Assembly: GCA_963082975.1 (NCBI GenBank) | Contig: OY720346.1 | Location: 22,624,720 to 22,688,719, forward strand | Source of the DNA: Labia minor | Taxonomy: Eukaryota; Arthropoda; Insecta; Dermaptera; Spongiphoridae | Direction: 5' to 3' | DNA length: 64,000 nt | Shown: piece by piece, positions 58,082 through 64,000 of the stretch | Layout: the number at the start of each line of letters is the position of its first letter | Numbering within the stretch: position 1 is the stretch's first letter | The notes under the pieces: generated by a model | What the model saw: only the letters and a program-made list of their open reading frames with translations | Told to the model about the DNA's origin: nothing | Database searches by the model: none | Made by a program: the position numbers and the translations under genes

Positions 58082-58660
58082 ATTTTTTTAAAAAGGCTTT
58101 GTATGGGGGGGAGGGTACATGTTTTAAAATTACTTTATTTACATGATTTTTTTTTTAATTTTTGACCGAAATTATAGTTTCATATAATAATAATTTAAAT
58201 CATCAATTAATTATTGGAAAAATCTACACTTAAATGTAAATATTAATAGTAAATGATTTAATGTTTTATTTATAAATATTATATTATATTATATTTAAAT
58301 TGGCTAAAAATTTGTAAACGATCACCTTTATATTAATTAAAATATATCACTTCATTCATAAACAATAGGACTTTGGGAAATGTTGCTGCAGCCAACTTAA
58401 GTCTCGTAGAGCCATAGAGATAGATTGATAGATAGTTCTAATTACTTTAATATTATATACGTTTGAGATTTCATTCAACAGGATATGAAACAAGAAATAG
58501 AGATTAAATCAATTTAAGGGGCTCATTTACTAAAGTATAATTTTAATTTAATAAAATTTAAATGAAATAAATATTTCACAGTCCTGTTTATTAAATAAAA
58601 TTTCAATTTATCTTCATAAAAAGTTGAAAAAATACTATCACATTACAGTAAATATTTATT
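58082..58660. other. AT-rich stretch, nothing recognised
   Basis: Simple AT-rich DNA; a G run at 58106-58111. No gene signal. Confidence 0.5.
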
Positions 58661-58905
58661 AACACACTATGAGCCGGGCGGGTATTTGTACCCGTTGCGG
58701 GAACTGCCACTTATAAGCGGGGCGGGTATTTATACCCGTTGCCACTTATATGAGGGATATATATTAGTTATCGTTTAAAATAAGAAATTTTAAGTGACAC
58801 AAGGGAAAATATATATTATATAAGTGGCAACGGGTATAAATACCCGCCCCGCTTATAAGTGGCATTCCCCGCAACGGGTACAAATACCCGCGCTCATAGT
58901 GTGTT
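58661..58905. mobile_element. Palindromic MITE with nested CGGGTATTTATACCCG hairpins
   Basis: Arms of about 92 bases start AACACACTATGAGC and pair across an AT-rich centre. Each arm carries two copies of the self-complementary unit CGGGTATTTRTACCCG, separated by GCCACTTATAAGCG. The left end abuts TTAA; the right reads TTCA, so a piggyBac-type TTAA duplication with one change is possible. Confidence 0.85.
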
Positions 58906-59770
58906 CATAGAGTTTAATATTAATAACTTGATTAAAATTTTTCCATATAGTATTTATTATACAAGTGAACAAAAATTCATAAAATGGGATTATGTTCGAG
59001 AAAAACTAAAGAAGGATATTCTTTTGAGAAAGAATCAAATTAATTTTAATTTCTTTGTAATTGCCCAGTGAAGCTAGTAGTAAAATATTTTTGAAGTATT
59101 TTTTCTATTTATTTTCTGCAGCTGTATTTTTCAAGTGTTTAGTGTTTATATTGTTTATTTGAAATAAATTAGACAAAAGGGTCTGGCAAAAAAAACAAAC
59201 ATAACATTTAATTGATTATTATATGTTTCTTTATTTATTCCCTTCCCCCACCACCCAAGATTGTATATATATATACATAAAAGTCAAGATTATTTAATTT
59301 TAATGGGTTTAATTCAATTGATAAGCTCGTATCAATAGTAAAAGACAAAAGCATACACGCTTCGGTAACTTTTCAAAAAATATCTCCACCTATTACTTTT
59401 TATTTTACTCTCCATCAATAAAAACCAATTTATTATATTCAAGTGCAACTGTATGTGTATTATTATATTATTTCTTTTTTTCATTTTTGAAAGGCAACTC
59501 TTATGAAATTATTCTCTCTTCTAATTGAATTAGAATTATAAGAGCAAGAGGGGTAGAGAAACAGGGTTGTTATATAACAAAAAAAAATAAAAAAATAAAA
59601 TGAAAAAAGAAATAATAAAAATTAGTTAATAATATTTTACACTTGAATGAACATGATATCTCAAGTGTTCTTTTAGGAATCAATCAAAAACCCAACGAGG
59701 ATTGTATTTATTTTGTAATCGAGCACAATTGGATAAATTGCTTTTATAATACATTTCATGTTATACAAAA
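58906..59770. other. AT-rich stretch, nothing recognised
   Basis: Simple AT-rich DNA. A 70-codon frame at its start begins inside the MITE arm and is unlikely to be real. Confidence 0.5.
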
Positions 59771-61131
59771 CTTTTTGACGATCTGTTGGTAAATGTTCTG
59801 TATAGAAAAACGATATTGCATTGAAAGAATGGGGATTCTGTTACTTTTTTTTATTCGACTTTAATTTACTTTTTATTGACTCCTGAAATTAATTTTAAAT
59901 TAAAAACAATTATTCTAAAAAAATGAATATTCTTGAAAGTAATAAGCTCTTAAAACAATATTTTTTTTTGATACTTGTAAACATATTTACAGGTTGTAAT
60001 GATATCTCAGAAATTTTAGGTCAAAAAAAAGTAGAATTGATTAAATGAACAAACGAATGAAAAGGCAAAATTAAATATAGATTATCTTTATTTAAATGTG
60101 TTTCATCAAAAGATCGCCATTGAGAAGAAATAAATGATTTAAGTAATATACATTTAAAAATTGTTAATTTTAAGTATTTGCTATATGATATTCCATCATT
60201 CTTAATATATACTTATATAAATGATTTTTTTTCATTTTTTTTTTTCATAATTACATTCTTTAAACATTTTCTATTTTAATTTATCTAATTATTATAGTAA
60301 TCTTATTTAGTTATTTATTAATTTATGTGTAGCCTTAATTGATATTTCAAATAAAAATAAATTTTATTTATAAATTATGTAGAGAGATATTCTTTAAAAA
60401 TTTAGTGAATATTCTAAAATTTTCTGTTTCAATTCATTTGAAAATATAGATTAATATGAAATCAATTGATATAATGTGGATGTCAGAGTCACAGATTTAA
60501 TTATAAATAAGTTGACCTGTGGCCAGGTCCGAACCGACCGATGGTTTGAAGTAAATTAATTTCCAGCTACAGAAACAATTTCAAATAATTTTAATATATC
60601 TATTAATGTAATAAAAAACAGATATGGATATAACATAAATATTTTTAATTTTATTTTATTTATAATATATATGTATGACCAGGCTGTGACGTCATGAATG
60701 GCTGGATGACGTCATATAATTTTAAATTAAGAAAAACCTATAAAGATTATTTTTCTCGAGGATAAAACCAATACAAAGTGAATGATTCGTGGTGATATGT
60801 AAAAAATCTCCTCATGTGAAATTTTGTGTTCCCTTCCTATCGTCGATCGCTAATACTACCACTTCCGGTTTCCGGATTTGCACCAAAAGTTGATCAATTC
60901 ATCATAATGATGCATTAAGTAAATATGCCAAATTTCATCAAAATCCGTTGAGCCGTTCAAGCTGTACACATCTATACGGACGGACAGACGGACAGACGGA
61001 CAGAAATCATGCTAAAAATACTTTTTTCTGTTAAGAAAATGCATGATTCCTGGAGATATGTAAAAATCTCCACATGTGAAATTTGGTGTGAAAACAATAC
61101 CTTCCTTACTATCGTCGGTCGGTAAAAATAA
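59771..61131 (-). repeat. Second composite repeat: HINE-1 plus downstream DNA
   Basis: Nearly identical to 33887-35231 from CTTTTTGACGATCTGTTGG to the HINE-1 5' terminus, about 26 kb apart in the same orientation. Differences are a few substitutions and a longer (GTCY)n here. The flanks on both sides are unrelated, so the composite unit itself moved or was copied. Confidence 0.92.
60507..61131 (-). mobile_element. HINE-1, nearly full length
   Basis: Consensus hairpin (GACCTG-TGGC-CAGGTC), paired TGACGTCA boxes near 60694-60721, CCGGAAACCGGAAGTG, (GTCY)n at 60976-61005 and the 5' terminus GTCGGTCGGTAAAAATAA. AATACCTTCCTTACTATC has one change from the family sequence. Confidence 0.92.
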
Positions 61132-62794
61132 GAAAAATGTCTGCATCAAGAGTATTTTAAACAATATGTTCAGGGAAGCAGAAAAAAAGACAATTCTCCT
61201 CTTTCTTTTGATAGATTGTTTTTAAATAAAAGCAATAAAATTTTATAACCCTATAAAACAATTCTTTGACAAAATTCTAGTTCTGATTGATTAATTTATT
61301 ATTGTGTTAAAATAGGAAAAAAAAATATCAAATGACAATAGATAATTGGTTAGTATTTGAGAAAATAATTCCACACTGTTCAAGGACAATGAATATAAGA
61401 ATAGATACATTTATTTTATAACCTATTTATAAGATATTATATTCATTGATACTGAGAATTGATTATAAAATATTTTTCAAACTTTGTGTTACAATCATTC
61501 AAAGAGTAGGAATATTCTTTGATAATGCGCATATAAGGGATGTCTATCCAGTTCAAATAGTGTCACATTTTATATTATAACGTTTTTTATTACAGTATTT
61601 TATTTAACTTGCTTGGTTGTCTGTATGGTTCAAATCTAGTAACTCATTTTTAACACAGTTGCAGTTGACCAATCGAACTAAAACTTTGCACACTTTTCAG
61701 ATTTTGATGACAATACATGAATATGAAATAAAGTTTTCATTTTCTTAATTATTTAATTAATTAATAATTTAATTAATAAATTTTAACCCATCATTAAATA
61801 TCATTTATAATCTCAAAGTATATTCAAATAAAACTTAATTCATTAAAAATTTATTTACTAAAAAATTAAAAATAAAATAAATAATTGAAAAAAATTTTAA
61901 ATTAAAAATTGTGACAAAATTAATACTTAAATGCAAGCGTTTTATTTGAGTGATCCCTATAAAATGAATTAACTAATTCATTTTAATTAGGCTCTTTATT
62001 CACCTTTGCTGTTGAAGTACTAAGTAGGCGGACCCTTGTAGAACCCTATCATGAAGAAGAAAATACTTATTGAGACTAAGAGAAAAATTATTTTCCAGTT
62101 TTTAGTGAATTTATAAATAAAACATTGTAACTTAATTTTTTTTAAATTATTTATTTTATATCATTTTCGCTTTATGTCTGTCTGTCTGTCTGTTCGATCT
62201 TATGGCAAATTGAAATCGCTTTTTCATCAACTTTAAATTGCAATAGACTTTTAAAAATTTTATAGATATTTCAATGGATCACTAGAAGGTATGAAATAAT
62301 CATTGAATTATAATTAATTAATTGTAAATATAATTAGCAATTATTTGCCTTTACAGTGAAAAATAATAAAAGATTTATTTCTTAGCTCTTAATCTATCAA
62401 TTTTATTGCATAATAAAAAAATTTGTCAGTTTAGATGTTAAATAAAATTTTTATTATTACAAAAATTTGACTTATGTTTCATCATATAAATAAATAAAAC
62501 TAAATGCGCTCAACGTTTTTCTTTTGTATGAAGAAATTCATCTATAAACTTTGTCAGTCTTATAGAAAAATTATTTTATTCTTTTTAGTCCATGAAAAAA
62601 CCTAATTTTTTATAAAAAGTATTTATATTTATATTATTTTTTTTAATACGGTGTCTTTCTGTTCTTTAAACACTTATAATACTTTAAAAAAAATGACTCA
62701 CATATTATAATCACTCTTATTTAAATATTAGCTGAAAATCATTCCCCTATCCATTAATACTTAATAAATTAAATATTAACATAAAATTAATTTT
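61132..62794. other. AT-rich stretch with short repeat-like pieces
   Basis: 61600-61735 (ACTTGCTTGGTTGTCTGT, CAGTTGACCAATCGAACT) looks like part of a dispersed repeat, with no second copy in the window. 62174-62196 is (TCTG)n beside TTTGGCAAATTGAAATCGC-like sequence, possibly a fourth HINE-like remnant. The rest is simple. Confidence 0.4.
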
Positions 62795-63085
62795 TACCGA
62801 CCGACGATAGTAAGGGAGGTATTGTTTTCACACCAAATTTCACATGTGGAGATTTTTACATATCTCCACGAATCATGCATTTTCTTAACAGAAAAAAGTA
62901 TTTTTAGCATGATGTCTGTCCGTCCGTCCGTCCGTCCGTCCGTATAGGTGTGTACAGCCTGAACGGCTCAACCGATTTTGATGAAATTTGGTATATTTAC
63001 TTAATGCATCAGTGAGATGAATTGATCAACTTTTGGTACAAATCCGGAAACGGTCGGTTCGGACCTGGCCACAGGTCAACTTATT
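62795..63085 (+). mobile_element. HINE-1, internally deleted copy
   Basis: It starts ACCGACCGACGATAGTAAGG, keeps (GTCY)n (62913-62942) and GATCAACTTTTGG, then jumps from AATCCGGAAAC to CGGTCGGTTCGGACC, losing the region with the TGACGTCA boxes. The 3' hairpin and AACTTATT are intact. Confidence 0.9.
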
Positions 63086-63226
63086 TCCATTAATTCTGAA
63101 CAAATAAATGATAAACTATAGTTTCGATAACTTTAGTATATATATGCCATAATATAAGAATTTTTTTCAACTATTATTCAATTTCTCAATAACCCATTTG
63201 TTTAAACACTATATTTTATTTTAGTA

Positions 63227-63666
63227 CAGAGGTGGCCAACCCAAATGATCTTGCGGGCCACTTTGGAAATGCATCATAACTTCGCGGGCCGCATATAAAA
63301 TTATACATACCCATATTAGATTTAGACCCATTATAGATATTGTTTGGTGTGGCAAATTGAAAAATAATGAATTTTTATTATGTTTACTATTATTTTTACA
63401 TATAAACAAATATAATATAATAATAATGATACTGAATGCACATTGTAAAAAATATATAATACCAAAAATAAACAATACCTCCCTTACTATCGTCGGTCGG
63501 TAAAAAATAAACAACGAAATAAAAAAAATGAAATCATATTTATTGCACTATTGCGATATTTGTTTCATGAGGGCGCAGAATCTAAAAGTGTGATGAATCT
63601 CGCGGGCCGCAAAAATGTTTACGGTGGGCCGCATGCGGCCCGCGGGCTGCGGGTTGGCCACCCCTG
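63227..63666. mobile_element. hAT non-autonomous element with 8-bp target duplication
   Basis: CAGAGGTGGCCAACCC at the left and (reverse) CAGGGGTGGCCAACCC at the right are terminal inverted repeats with one mismatch. TTTTAGTA flanks it directly on both sides (63219-63226, 63667-63674). GCGGGCCGC motifs recur near both ends. No transposase frame. A stub of HINE-1 lies inside. Confidence 0.95.
63473..63505 (-). mobile_element. HINE-1 5'-terminus stub inside the hAT element
   Basis: Only the first 30 or so bases of HINE-1 (reverse of ACCGACCGACGATAGTAAGG...) are present. AAAAATAAACAA lies directly on both sides, a 12-base direct repeat. Nothing of the HINE-1 body or 3' hairpin is here. Confidence 0.85.
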
Positions 63667-63674
63667 TTTTAGTA

Positions 63675-64000
63675 TAATTCTATTCTTCATTTCTGCCATC
63701 AAAATCTCAGTGAGAAGAGTTATTTTACCTTCCCTAGTTATGGAAAAAAAAATACTTAAAAATTATGAATTAATGGCCACTTCAGTTTCCGCTCATGGTC
63801 TTTTTATATACACTTGAACAGTTATTATTTTCTTTTCTAAACTTTAATAAAGTGTATTTTCCAAGAATAACGTCATTGTGTATTCTTTGAATAGAGTCTC
63901 ATCCTCTATTTACATTAATTCAATTACCCTTTTCATTGCATTAACTAGAAGGATTTCTATAAATATGTTTCGCTACTCTCTTTTAGCCCTTTTTTCAATT
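63675..64000. other. Right edge, nothing recognised
   Basis: Mildly AT-rich sequence. A frame from 63551 runs out of the hAT element into this part and is not credible. No repeat match in the window. Confidence 0.5.

Overview
The window reads as intergenic or intronic DNA from a very AT-rich, repeat-packed invertebrate genome. The DINE/mini-me-like elements, the several mariner lineages, and the Jockey, RTE and Penelope retroelements suggest an arthropod. A crustacean such as a copepod is only a guess. There is no bacterial-style gene organisation, no rRNA, no intact tRNA and no CRISPR. The only long intact reading frame is the 999-codon ORF of an RTE-type LINE (15094-18093). The only support for a host gene is one convincing internal exon (13958-14032, +) and a weaker, phase-compatible first exon (8339-8385, +). 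Much of the window could therefore be one long intron, or lie next to a gene with long introns.

The dominant elements are three families of short non-coding DNA elements with one shared plan: a 5' terminal motif, a variable body with a tetranucleotide microsatellite and an ACCGGAAG motif, a subterminal inverted copy of the 5' motif, a 3' hairpin (5-6 bp stem, 4-nt loop), and a terminal CTTA inserted into T runs. This is the plan of Helentron-associated elements (HINEs, DINE-1/mini-me). I call them HINE-1 (5' ACCGACCGACG; about 14 complete, deleted or stub copies), HINE-2 (5' TTTCCCGCATA; one copy) and HINE-3 (5' ACTATCTCGTAA; three copies). HINE-1 copies with the relevant segment carry two CRE-like TGACGTCA boxes 20 bp apart.

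Layout: 1-2004 and 20732-21520 are inverted copies of one another that share a mariner 3' end, and the left one is interrupted by HINE-2. 6597-9350 holds a second inverted duplication with reciprocal HINE-3 insertions and a hAT insertion with a perfect 8-bp target duplication. 8-14 kb holds the host-gene-like islands. 15.1-18.2 kb is the RTE LINE with a 13-bp target duplication and a 36-bp perfect palindrome over its start codon. 19.35-20.22 kb is a Penelope-like remnant with inverted 300-bp terminal repeats and a hammerhead-like motif. 20.7-28.2 kb is a graveyard of mariners, a tRNA-derived SINE, a Jockey LINE, hAT-like elements and an IS630-like transposon. 31.8-35.2 kb and 59.8-61.1 kb hold copies of HINE-1 plus about 735 bp of the same downstream DNA, as expected from 3' read-through. 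35.8-58.9 kb contains MITEs with clear inverted repeats, two more mariners, SINE heads and a GC-rich retroposon-like insertion. 62.8-63.7 kb ends the window with a HINE-1 copy and a hAT element flanked by TTTTAGTA.

Most transposase frames are broken. All mariner copies with an N-terminus lack the segment just after the N-terminal domain, so nothing here appears able to mobilise itself except perhaps the RTE element. No Rep/helicase frame that could drive the HINEs is present.
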